Below the pieces are notes generated by a model, which saw nothing but the letters and a program-made list of their open reading frames with translations, searched no databases and was not told the DNA's origin. A program made the translations under genes and the position numbers. Below are positions 17,117 to 24,385 of a DNA stretch of 44,912 bases, piece after piece. The stretch covers positions 1-44,912 of the forward strand of contig NZ_BATM01000054.1 of the NCBI RefSeq assembly GCF_000467185.1, given 5' to 3'. The DNA is from Vibrio ezurae NBRC 102218. GTDB taxonomy: Bacteria; Pseudomonadota; Gammaproteobacteria; Enterobacterales; Vibrionaceae. Position 1 is the first letter of the stretch, and every line of letters begins with the position of its first letter.

Positions 17117-18908
17117 GAGATGCCCTCTCTGGATCGGACTGTTGTGTGGCACTGTCTTGTTCGGCATTCACAGCCTTGCCCAGTTGACTTTGACGCTGAT
17201 ACACCGTCGAGTACCAACCTTGATTCGCCACCAAATCATGGTGGGTTCCACGCTCTTCTATTTTTCCATCCTGAAGCACTAAAATATGATCCGCTTCAAT
17301 CAGGTTGGTCAAACGCTGAGTCACCAACAACACCGTCTTATGCGCATAATGCGCTTTTAGGTTTTGTCGTACTTGTACTTCCGTCTTCATGTCCAGTGCA
17401 CTAAACGGGTCATCGAGCAATAATACGTCAGCTCCAGACAATAAAGCTCTCGCCAGCGTTAAACGCTGTTTTTGACCTCCAGATAGATTGCTGCCCCCCT
17501 CTCGTAAAGGTGTGGTAAACCCTTCTGGCATTGCCTCTATTTCTTGTTTGATTCCCGCCATCTCGGCTGCATGTTCGATGTCAGATTGAGTTGCGTCCGG
17601 GTTAGCTAACGCAATATTCTCAGCAATACTTCCGGAGAATAAATGCGGCTTTTGCGGAACCCATGCCAACTTGCTACGCAACGCCTCAAAAGTCAGGGTT
17701 TGTGTGGGTGTACCTGATAAGTAAATGACTGAGTCACTCTCTAATTGAAACTGGCGCAATGCTAAATGTAACAACGTACTTTTACCGGCTCCGGTAGGGC
17801 CTGTAATTCCGACCAATCCACCAGATGGCAAATCAAATTTAATGTGCTCAAGTGCATTTCGATTGGCATTTTGGTAGGTGAAAGCGGAAATATCAAAACT
17901 CATGCTTGAATCAGCATCGTTAGGCAGAGTGTTATCCCCTTCTAGCACTTCGATATTTTCAGCAAATAATTTTTCTAAGCGAGACCAAGAAGTACTGCCA
18001 CGTTGGAAGACATTAAACTGCCAGCCAAACTGCAAGAAAGGCCCCAGCAATTGCCCTAGGTACAAAGTGAAAGTCGTAAACAAACCCACCGTGATGCTGC
18101 CTTGTTGTATCAACCATGCGCCATAACCTAATGAAATGACAAACGATAACCCGTACACCAATTGGATCGTTGGTCCAAAAGCAGAGTCGACTTTTGCCAC
18201 AGCTAAGTTTGTCTGCACCGTATCATCTAAACTGTTGGCAAAACGCTGCTGTTGGCGCGCGCTGATGCCGTGTGAGCGTACCGCACGAATACCTGATACG
18301 GTTTCTCTTGTTTCTTCGGTTAAGTCAGAAAATGCCGATTGTGCTTTACCAAACGCCTTGTGCAACGTGATGCCGTAACGTCGAGTAATAAGCACTAACA
18401 ATGGAAACGGCAGTAAAGCGATTGCCGTTAGTTGACCGCTCACAACAAAGATCATGCCTAAGATGACCGTAATCCCCGCAATAAACGAATCGACTAAGGT
18501 CATGATGCCCATACCCAAGGTTTCTTCTACTGCATTCAAGTCGTTGGTGGCATGCGCCATCAAATCACCCGTACTGCGACGCGAATAAAAAGCGGGTGAT
18601 AGCAAAGAGAACTTCTGAAATAGCTCACTACGAATAATGCGCGTGATGGCAATAGAAGAACCATACAGCTTACTTTGCCAAATAAAGCGAAGGCCATACA
18701 TCGTTGCGCCTGCGGCCACAATGCCCGCAATATGTAGGATCAGTGCTTGGGTATCCAATGTATCGGCGCTAATGCCATCAATAATGCGACCAATAAGCCA
18801 CGAAGGGAGTAGATTGACTAATGCAACCAACTGTAAAGCGGCAAACGCGATTAAATATTGTCGGCGAAATCGTAAGAGATAGCCTTTTAGTTTCCAAAGA
18901 ATGTTCAT
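17109..18908 (-). CDS. ABC exporter half-transporter, MdlA-like (degenerate Walker B)
   Basis: A 599-residue ABC exporter subunit, first gene of the operon. Six transmembrane helices occupy about 15-300. The nucleotide-binding domain has Walker A GPTGAGKST (370-378), a canonical signature LSGGQ (475-479), and Walker B VLLLDD (495-500), where Asp500 replaces the catalytic Glu. The H-loop position reads VTQRLT, so the switch His is Gln. Both changes are expected in the degenerate half of a heterodimeric exporter; the partner next door has the complementary pattern. The layout resembles E. coli MdlA. The inner-membrane location is certain in outline; the cargo is not known. Confidence 0.9.
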   Translation of the reverse strand: MNILWKLKGYLLRFRRQYLIAFAALQLVALVNLLPSWLIGRIIDGISADTLDTQALILHIAGIVAAGATMYGLRFIWQSKLYGSSIAITRIIRSELFQKFSLLSPAFYSRRSTGDLMAHATNDLNAVEETLGMGIMTLVDSFIAGITVILGMIFVVSGQLTAIALLPFPLLVLITRRYGITLHKAFGKAQSAFSDLTEETRETVSGIRAVRSHGISARQQQRFANSLDDTVQTNLAVAKVDSAFGPTIQLVYGLSFVISLGYGAWLIQQGSITVGLFTTFTLYLGQLLGPFLQFGWQFNVFQRGSTSWSRLEKLFAENIEVLEGDNTLPNDADSSMSFDISAFTYQNANRNALEHIKFDLPSGGLVGITGPTGAGKSTLLHLALRQFQLESDSVIYLSGTPTQTLTFEALRSKLAWVPQKPHLFSGSIAENIALANPDATQSDIEHAAEMAGIKQEIEAMPEGFTTPLREGGSNLSGGQKQRLTLARALLSGADVLLLDDPFSALDMKTEVQVRQNLKAHYAHKTVLLVTQRLTNLIEADHILVLQDGKIEERGTHHDLVANQGWYSTVYQRQSQLGKAVNAEQDSATQQSDPERASHE

Positions 18909-19356
18909 AGTTTTCCAGTTTTTACCGTCACTGATACCAATCGTATTAAATAACCGCTCATTCTAGCTTGTTAAAATACTCGACAACGGCGTTAGTTCTA
19001 AACACTTACTTGGTGTGATTGGTATTAGGTTTAGCGTTGACGGTTAAAGATAAGCCGTTTTTGTTTCTGTCAAATTGACCACACCTACATAAGACGTAAG
19101 CACACCAAAAAAGACGAAACTTTTTTTAAAAAAGTACTTTCTATGAAATCACGGGGATAAAAATGATACACCTAACGACATGAGGGCCGTGTGTGGGCAT
19201 TTAATAAGGGAAAGAATTTAGCGGGATGGGTTTAAAGATGTCTGTTATGAGTCAAGCCCCTACACTCGTCTATTGTCCATTTTTCAGCGTTAGGGCTTCA
19301 TCAACTTATACTATTTGATCACTCTATTTTCCATGTAAAGTCTTATTATCTAGCGT
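18909..19356. other. Intergenic region upstream of the exporter operon
   Basis: About 450 bp between the exporter operon and the DUF3622 gene, both on the minus strand. It holds the interspersed repeat at 18933-19026 close to the start of the first exporter gene, and an AT-only palindrome near 19120 (ACTTTTTT/AAAAAAGT) that may act as a terminator. No coding frame is convincing. Confidence 0.5.
18933..19026. repeat. Vibrio-type interspersed repeat with terminal inverted repeats
   Basis: A 94-bp element bounded by GATACCAATC (18933-18942) and GATTGGTATT (19017-19026), inverted copies with nine matching bases. The inside contains AACGGCGTTAGTTCTAA, which resembles (inverted) the internal TTCTAACCCCGTTATTGAG of the copy at 23724. 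The layout is that of a small non-autonomous element or folded RNA repeat. It sits directly upstream of the exporter operon, within its probable leader or promoter. Confidence 0.65.
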
Positions 19357-19590
19357 TTATTGCTCTTTCGCTTTACGTTCAGCAGCTTTACGTTTGTTGC
19401 GCTCAGCTTGATTTTGAATAAACACTTCTAGCTCTTTCTCGCCCCAAGCTTGTGCTTGTGCTTCAGTTTCAAAACCCATTTCACGTTTAGAAACAGTCGT
19501 TCTACGTGATGAGATTTGACGTACGATTTCTGCGCACCAGCCGTTGCGTTTTTCTACAGTGCGAACAGTAAATTTCTTATGATCAGACAT
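19357..19590 (-). CDS. DUF3622 small protein
   Basis: A 77-residue charged protein matching DUF3622, a family I know from Vibrio and relatives. Recognisable pieces are WCAEIVRQISSRRTTVSKRE and GFETEAQAQAWGEKELEVFI, ending in a Lys/Arg/Glu-rich helix. No transmembrane segment or signal peptide. The start ATG at 19590 has AGAGAAA upstream. Function unknown. It stands alone between the exporter operon and the sigZ-like gene. Confidence 0.8.
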   Translation of the reverse strand: MSDHKKFTVRTVEKRNGWCAEIVRQISSRRTTVSKREMGFETEAQAQAWGEKELEVFIQNQAERNKRKAAERKAKEQ

Positions 19591-19890
19591 AGTTATTTCT
19601 CTAAAAAGCCCAAGATTGGCGTATCATGGCAAGATTCGAGCATCTTTCCAAAATACCGTTTCCGACTTAAACTTTATTGGTTAAAAGGAGCAGATGGCAT
19701 CCACACATAGTGGCATCTATTAATAGGGCGCCATTAAAACATAGTCGCCTATCTTTTTGTAATCTTTTATTACCTCGCTTGGTATTTTGGTTCATGTAAA
19801 CTCTATGAGATGATATTGCCGAAATAACAATGCTTTTTGTATACGATACTGTTGTGCTGCGCACCCTGATAAAACTAGAGATCCTATTCG
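19591..19890. other. Intergenic region between DUF3622 and sigZ-like genes
   Basis: About 300 bp carrying the divergent promoters of the DUF3622 and sigma-factor genes. A short motif TGGCATC recurs (about 19694 and 19710), followed by GGCGCC. A leader peptide is not obvious. Nothing else is recognised. Confidence 0.4.
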
Positions 19891-20433
19891 ATGAATATTG
19901 AAACCATTTGGGCACAATACCAAACAAGCCTAAAAGCCTTTCTGCACAAAAACATCAACAACCCTGATGATGTCGATGATCTCTTGCAAGAAATTTTAAT
20001 TAAAACTTATCGCAGTTTGAATACGGTAAAAGATGTCACCAAGATCAAGCCTTGGCTGTTTCAGATTGCTCAGCGTAGCATCATCGATTTTTATCGTGTA
20101 CAAAACAAAAATCTGCCTCCAGAAAATGAAGAATTATGGCACGAGCAACCGAACCAACACTTGTATGACCAACTTGCTGAGTGCGTATTGCCCTTTATCA
20201 ATGCATTAGATGAAGACGATAAACAGTTACTGAATGCGATTGAAATTGAAGGGGTATCGCAAAAGGATTATGCCGAGCAACACGGCATCAAATACTCCAC
20301 TCTAAAATCTAGGGTAAAGAAAAGTCGCAATACATTACACGCTGCCTTTAAGCAGTGCTGTGATTTTGAGATGGATACAAAAGGTAATCTGATGGATTAT
20401 CACAAGAAATACAAAGAGTGTAAGCCTCAGTAA
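19891..20433 (+). CDS. sigZ: ECF sigma factor, SigZ-like
   Basis: A 180-residue extracytoplasmic-function sigma factor. Region 2 is clear: NPDDVDDLLQEILIKTYRSL and IKPWLFQIAQRSIIDFYRVQ (about 24-70). Region 4 contains EGVSQKDYAEQHGIKYSTLK and SRVKKSRNTLHAAF (about 118-153), the -35-reading helix-turn-helix. The tail carries Cys residues (QCCDFEMD and YKECKPQ), as in SigZ proteins, where they could sense redox state or metal. No anti-sigma factor is next to it, which is typical of SigZ-type genes but leaves its control unknown. The ribosome-binding site is weak (AGAGATC). It converges on the FtsZ-like pair. Confidence 0.85.
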   Translation: MNIETIWAQYQTSLKAFLHKNINNPDDVDDLLQEILIKTYRSLNTVKDVTKIKPWLFQIAQRSIIDFYRVQNKNLPPENEELWHEQPNQHLYDQLAECVLPFINALDEDDKQLLNAIEIEGVSQKDYAEQHGIKYSTLKSRVKKSRNTLHAAFKQCCDFEMDTKGNLMDYHKKYKECKPQ

Positions 20434-20446
20434 CATCGCGGCATTT

Positions 20447-20473
20447 AGGCTTTTCGAATAGAATGAAAAGCCT
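20447..20473. other. Hairpin between convergent genes
   Basis: AGGCTTTTC (20447-20455) pairs with GAAAAGCCT (20465-20473) around a 9-nt loop. There is no T-run in either direction after the stem, so it is not a textbook intrinsic terminator, but it lies exactly between the convergent sigZ-like and FtsZ-like genes and may stop or stabilise their transcripts. Confidence 0.5.
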
Positions 20474-20484
20474 TAAAAAAGCAA

Positions 20485-21303
20485 CTACCTTACTTGATTC
20501 AAAAAAATGGACACCATTAGCGTTTCATCAATAAGTCCATCTGCAAGTAATTTTGTCGCACCTATCGTGCAGCAACGTTCTGGCAACTTTGAGTCGAGGT
20601 ACCTTAACGCTGACTCCCACTCGTCTAACGTAATGTTTAATCCACCGCTCAGCACCATCAAAGCAGTGTCGGCTTTAGTTTCACCACTACTGTCACCGCC
20701 ACTTGCAAAATGCCCTAGCGCGTTATCAATGGCATGAAACACCCGAAACTTTCCTTTCGCGCTTCCTTGAAAGAAATCCCCTTTTCCCATATTGCAGAAC
20801 ACAGAGTAGATATCGGCATAATCAATACAAACAAACCCCTTGAGCTCGATACTCTCTAGTATTCGATTGATGAAATTACCTTGCTGATGCTGACTCCCGA
20901 TGCAAAATGCACTATCGACCTGACCAACCCAACGCTGCCGAGTAGCTTCATTGCCAGCGACTACAACAGTAAAATACGCCTTACCCTGCTGCAATTTACT
21001 TTGCAAACGACGCACCTCTCTTTGATCCATTCCGTCATCAACAATCACAATCAGATCAAACGGGGCTAAACACGCACGACTCACCTGCTTTGCAGAGGCA
21101 AAGCAAGTACGCCCGATGGCTGGTAATAAAGCGACGGATAACACATGCGGCCGATTAGATATAATCAAGAAATCGGCACACTGTTCACTGTATGCCACGG
21201 GTAAAAGCCGCGGGTCTCTGATTACTGCCCCACTTGTTGTTTTGATTACTGTCTCAGTTACGGTCTCAGTCGCCGCTACCTCACTCTCTATGTTCATTAT
21301 CAC
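20485..21303 (-). CDS. Degenerate FtsZ paralogue (nucleotide-dead partner)
   Basis: A 272-residue protein recognisable as FtsZ/tubulin-related by its second half. GFVCIDYADIYSVFCNMGKG (156-175) aligns with the FtsZ T7 loop region (INVDFADVRTVMSEMG), keeping Asp161 and Asp164. The later VLSGGLNITLDEWESALRYL aligns with FtsZ VNITAGFDLRLDEFETVGNT. The N-terminal half is shortened: where FtsZ has the GTP-binding T4 loop, this protein has DLIVIVDDGMDQREV (83-97), without the GGGTGTG glycines. The T1 loop is not recognisable either. So it probably cannot bind GTP but could still present T7 to a partner. A Thr/Val/Glu-rich extension of about 40 residues precedes the core. The start is GTG at 21303, overlapping the upstream stop by 4 bp (GTGA), with AAAGGG five bases before; an ATG at 21297 is the alternative. 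Confidence 0.75.
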   Translation of the reverse strand: MIMNIESEVAATETVTETVIKTTSGAVIRDPRLLPVAYSEQCADFLIISNRPHVLSVALLPAIGRTCFASAKQVSRACLAPFDLIVIVDDGMDQREVRRLQSKLQQGKAYFTVVVAGNEATRQRWVGQVDSAFCIGSQHQQGNFINRILESIELKGFVCIDYADIYSVFCNMGKGDFFQGSAKGKFRVFHAIDNALGHFASGGDSSGETKADTALMVLSGGLNITLDEWESALRYLDSKLPERCCTIGATKLLADGLIDETLMVSIFLNQVR

Positions 21304-22280
21304 TCAATCCCTTTTGGCTTGAGTAAGTTACTCACTTTCTTTTCCACGCCACTAAAAATGGCATAGATTTTTATATCATCTTGAGGAACATCACTGATCA
21401 CCGTGCCGATAATAATTGGGATTTCTGATTCAATCTGCTCAGTAAGCAACTTACCAGCTAGATGGATTTCATCCAGTCTTAATGAATGGTCAGCAGTAAT
21501 ATTGATCAGCACCGCTTTAGCTTTTTCTAAGTCATAATCTTCCAATAAAGGATTGATCAGCGCAGTTTCCACTGCCTGTTTGATTCGGTACTCGCCCACG
21601 CCTTGCCCATAGCCAATTACAGTAGCACCCGCACCGCTGATAACGGTTCTCACATCAGCAAAATCTAGATTGATATAGCCCGTTGTCGAAATTAGAGAGT
21701 AAATGCCCAGAAGTGAACGTTTGAGGACCTGATTGGAAGATTCAAACGCCTCAATCAAAGTGCTACTTTTGGCCATAGTGTGCAGCAGTTTTTGGTTGGA
21801 AACCGTCACGCACGAATCTGATGTGGTGTTAATTTTAGTTATCGCCTCTTGGGCAAAAAATTGCTTTTTCTTACCTTCAAAACCAAAGGGGGTGGTGACT
21901 ATGGTGACGCAAAGACACTCCTCTTCACTGAGCATTTGAGTCAGCACTGGAATAACGCCAGTTGCCGTGCCACCGCCAAGTCCACCAGCGATAAAGATCA
22001 TGTCATAACCAGTAAGGTGCTGCTTTATCTCATCAAATGAAGCGTGAGCAGCTTTTTCACCCACACTAGGAATCGCCCCAGCACTACGCCCATCAGTTAT
22101 CTCTTGACCAATCGCCATACGGGTGACTCGCTCATCACTTTCTAGGCCTCGTGAGTCGGTATCAAAGACAAATAGATCGACATTGTCATCCAACTCTTTT
22201 TTGATGTAATTAATCGTATTGTGACCACAGCATCCTACGCCAACGACCGCGATTCGATGCAAATGCTCAGGTAAAAACAT
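21300..22280 (-). CDS. FtsZ paralogue with intact GTPase motifs
   Basis: A 326-residue FtsZ-family protein, divergent from the cell-division FtsZ. Motifs: T1 GVGCCGHN (14-21; FtsZ usually GVGGGGGN), T4 GGLGGGTATG (99-108; usually GGMGGGTGTG), TTPFGFEGKKK (129-139; FtsZ TKPFNFEGKKR), and T7 GYINLDFADVRTVISGAG (201-218) with Asn204, Asp206 and Asp209. GTP binding and self-assembly are therefore expected. It stops at the globular core: there is no linker and no C-terminal FtsA/ZipA/MinC-binding peptide, so it should not plug into the division machinery directly. Strong ribosome-binding site AAGGAAG before the ATG. First gene of a two-gene operon with a nucleotide-dead paralogue. The chromosomal ftsZ is expected elsewhere in the dcw cluster. 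Role unknown; possibilities include a filament for organelle, plasmid, phage or membrane remodelling. Confidence 0.88.
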   Translation of the reverse strand: MFLPEHLHRIAVVGVGCCGHNTINYIKKELDDNVDLFVFDTDSRGLESDERVTRMAIGQEITDGRSAGAIPSVGEKAAHASFDEIKQHLTGYDMIFIAGGLGGGTATGVIPVLTQMLSEEECLCVTIVTTPFGFEGKKKQFFAQEAITKINTTSDSCVTVSNQKLLHTMAKSSTLIEAFESSNQVLKRSLLGIYSLISTTGYINLDFADVRTVISGAGATVIGYGQGVGEYRIKQAVETALINPLLEDYDLEKAKAVLINITADHSLRLDEIHLAGKLLTEQIESEIPIIIGTVISDVPQDDIKIYAIFSGVEKKVSNLLKPKGIE

Positions 22281-22327
22281 GTGGGCTTCCTTCTATATTG
22301 AAATAAGAGAAAAGAGTAACCCGACTT

Positions 22328-22344
22328 GCGACACAAAGTGTCGC
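22328..22344. promoter_or_regulatory. Perfect palindrome upstream of the FtsZ-like operon
   Basis: GCGACAC-AAA-GTGTCGC, 7-bp arms with a 3-bp spacer, ends 48 bp upstream of the FtsZ-like start codon. It is GC-rich within AT-rich surroundings and perfectly symmetric, like a repressor operator; it could also form a hairpin in the leader RNA. The cognate regulator is not known. Confidence 0.5.
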
Positions 22345-22540
22345 CATACCATGATATTGACTAAAACCATGCAGATAATGTCTGAAATTGAGAACTCACG
22401 AAGTGCGGCCTTTAATAGGAGTGAGCCACAAAATAAGTTTATACAAGAAACCCATCTCACAACCCCATCTATATTGACTATTTCTGGTAAGCTCTTCGCC
22501 AATGAATTGCTCAATTGACTTATTGCATCAGGATATCGAA

Positions 22541-23311
22541 ATGCCTCAATCCAACGCCACTACCGCCCCCCAAATTATTGATCACTTTGTGGCGCCCAAG
22601 TGCAAAAGTAATATCGATATTTTATATCAAGACCGCGATATTTTGCTTATCAATAAACCCAGTGGTTTATTGAGCTTATCGGGAAAGAACCCGCTTAATT
22701 GGGATTCAGTGCATTACCGTTTAGTCAACGGTCAAACCGCGATGGAAGATAATAATCAAAAAACAACGCCTGCGTTCACAGAAGCAAAACTGCCGCATCG
22801 ACTTGATTTGGGCACCTCTGGGATTATGGTGGTTGGACTGAATCAAGAAGCCTCTAAAAGCCTTAACAAGCAATTTCAAATGCGAGCTGTACAAAAGCGT
22901 TATATCGCGATGTTATCTGGCTGGGTGAGCAATGATAGCGGACAAATCTCAGCACCAATAGCCAAGGACAAAGCCTTATTCCCACGAGTAAAAATTTGTT
23001 TCGACACAGGCAAGAGCGCCATCAGTGAATATCAAGTCATTCAGCGTTTAGACAACCCGGCAAGAACCTTAGTGCAATTCACCCCGATCACTGGCCGCAC
23101 TCATCAATTGCGTATCCATAGTCTTGAATTTGGTCATCCTATTATTGGGTGCGATCTTTATAACGACTCAAAGCTTGAACATCGTCTGGAGCCGAATAAT
23201 GAGCGACAACAAGTAAACCAACGCTTAATGCTCCATGCCAGTGATCTTTATTTTACCCACCCCACGACAGGCGAAGCTATGCATGGGCGTAGTCCAAACC
23301 CTTTTACATAG
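22541..23311 (+). CDS. RluA-family pseudouridine synthase
   Basis: A 256-residue RNA pseudouridine synthase. The family motifs are visible: LLINKPSGLLSLSG, LPHRLDLGTSGIMVVGLN with the catalytic Asp at 89 (HRLD), FQMRAVQKRYIAMLSGWV, and ITGRTHQLRIHSLEFGHPII. There is no N-terminal S4 domain, so it resembles RluA (23S rRNA U746 and some tRNA U32) rather than RluC or RluD. The ATG at 22541 has AGGA seven bases before; an ATG at 22502 lacks a good site. Divergent from the FtsZ-like operon. Substrate RNA cannot be assigned with certainty. Confidence 0.88.
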   Translation: MPQSNATTAPQIIDHFVAPKCKSNIDILYQDRDILLINKPSGLLSLSGKNPLNWDSVHYRLVNGQTAMEDNNQKTTPAFTEAKLPHRLDLGTSGIMVVGLNQEASKSLNKQFQMRAVQKRYIAMLSGWVSNDSGQISAPIAKDKALFPRVKICFDTGKSAISEYQVIQRLDNPARTLVQFTPITGRTHQLRIHSLEFGHPIIGCDLYNDSKLEHRLEPNNERQQVNQRLMLHASDLYFTHPTTGEAMHGRSPNPFT

Positions 23312-23337
23312 TCCATTCGCCATTTTAAGTCTATAAA

Positions 23338-23356
23338 AGCCACCGCAAAGGTGGCT
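23338..23356 (-). terminator. Terminator of the small secreted-protein gene
   Basis: AGCCACC (23338-23344) pairs with GGTGGCT (23350-23356) around a 5-nt loop. On the minus strand it is followed by TTTTAT. It lies just past the stop codon of the gene at 23365, and also ends the space after the pseudouridine synthase gene. Confidence 0.65.
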
Positions 23357-23364
23357 ATGGGACC

Positions 23365-23613
23365 TCACAAGTGGAATCCATTTGTAGCATGAGTGCCTTG
23401 CCACGTTTGATTATCCCATTCTATTTGTTGTAAACCGTCTTCATTAAATACCATATTGAGCATAGGGTCAGGCGAGTCCAAAAACACTTCATAGCTATAA
23501 TCATCGAGCTCTGGTTCAAAAGGTCGATCTCTATCGTGGGCAATGGAGGAAGATGAAAACGCGATACATGCTAAGGTGCTAATGGTCTTTCCAAAAACGT
23601 TATTATTCGTCAT
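23365..23613 (-). CDS. Small secreted protein of unknown function
   Basis: An 82-residue protein starting at the ATG at 23613, which has GAGGA seven bases upstream. A longer reading to 23781 would run through the interspersed repeat and is rejected. The N-terminus looks like a signal peptide (NNNVFGKTISTLACIAF then SSSSIAHD, cut near residue 26). The mature part is acidic and short: PFEPELDDYSYEVFLDSPDP, then MLNMVFNEDGLQQIEWDNQ. I do not recognise the family. A periplasmic or secreted location is inferred from the signal peptide. Confidence 0.65.
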   Translation of the reverse strand: MTNNNVFGKTISTLACIAFSSSSIAHDRDRPFEPELDDYSYEVFLDSPDPMLNMVFNEDGLQQIEWDNQTWQGTHATNGFHL

Positions 23614-23723
23614 ATTGAGTTCCTCATCTGAATCAATATGACTATCATCGCGCAGTCGTTGCCATTTAACGATAAAGCTGAGTTTAGATCGCACATCACT
23701 TCTGTTTATGAGTGATATGTGTA

Positions 23724-23860
23724 ATACCAATAACACTAAGTCAGTGATCAGAGATAGCGCAGGAAAAATGCGTGAGAACAAGGCAGAATTTCTCGATAAA
23801 TCGTGATTCTACAATCAAAAATTCTAACCCCGTTATTGAGTTCGATCGCTATAAGATAAT
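23724..23860. repeat. Longer copy of the Vibrio-type interspersed repeat
   Basis: It begins ATACCAATAACACTAAGTCA and continues through GATAGCGCAGGAAAAATGCG, GAATTTCTCGATAAATCG and CCGTTATTGAGTTCGATCGC. I recognise this as a stretch often found between genes in Vibrio genomes. The left end matches the ATACCA ends at 3352 and 18933; a matching right end (TGGTAT) is missing, so the copy looks truncated. A third partial match, CACACTAAGTCACTGATAAA, is near 35293. Confidence 0.6.
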
Positions 23861-23886
23861 CGCTGCCTAGCAAAGACCCATTTTCA

Positions 23887-24318
23887 TTAATTTAAAGGCT
23901 GATATCCACGGCCAATCATGCAATTTCGCATCACTTGCTCTCGCTCTTGCTGGTTTCTATTCTCAGCTGTATTTTTTGACCCTCGCCCAGATAACAAGCC
24001 CATAGTCGTGCCTATGGCCGCCCCTTTTTTCGCTGCATCAGAACCCGAATTTCCTGATATCGCACCTGCGGCTGCCCCTGCTGCTGCACCTCGTACGCCA
24101 CGCTTTACGCCTTGCTCCACAGCACCGCTTCCTTCATGGTTTCCCACATCATTAATCAGCGCCTCGCACTGCGTTAAATCTACGGAGAATTGACTCTCAT
24201 CGTACTGCTTTTCATCAAAGATTAAATTGTGAGACATTGCAGGAGATGCGATAAATAAAGACAAAAACAACGTGAAATATGCAAGATAAGATGAAGGTTT
24301 AAAGCAAGGGAAATGCAT
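23887..24318 (-). CDS. Glycine-zipper envelope protein
   Basis: A 143-residue exported protein. The signal peptide is about 1-29 (LAYFTLFLSLFIASPAMS). The middle contains a glycine zipper: GVKRGVRGAAAGAAAGAISG and AKKGAAIGTTMGLLSGRG (about 70-110), of the type that packs as membrane helices in outer-membrane lipoproteins such as SlyB and YMGG proteins. A Cys near 51 and one near 132 (MRNCMIGRGY) could form a disulphide. There is no lipobox at the cleavage site. The C-terminal EREQVMRNCMIGRGYQPL is a pattern seen in related glycine-zipper proteins. Probable envelope or outer-membrane role, unknown in detail. Confidence 0.75.
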   Translation of the reverse strand: MHFPCFKPSSYLAYFTLFLSLFIASPAMSHNLIFDEKQYDESQFSVDLTQCEALINDVGNHEGSGAVEQGVKRGVRGAAAGAAAGAISGNSGSDAAKKGAAIGTTMGLLSGRGSKNTAENRNQQEREQVMRNCMIGRGYQPLN

Positions 24319-24385
24319 CGGTTAGCCTCTAACTAAAGGCAACTCCTTTTGCCTGCAAGATGATAAATAAATGGATGGATAACGA

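Noticed and set aside
22293..22514. A 73-residue hydrophobic minus-strand frame directly before the FtsZ-like pair, which could have been a membrane anchor for it
   Set aside because: It starts with TTG without a ribosome-binding site, overlaps the pseudouridine synthase leader and contains the palindrome at 22328; coding looks unlikely.
23613..23781. N-terminal extension of the 82-residue secreted protein
   Set aside because: It is encoded by the interspersed repeat and lacks a ribosome-binding site, while the ATG at 23613 has a strong one and a signal peptide.
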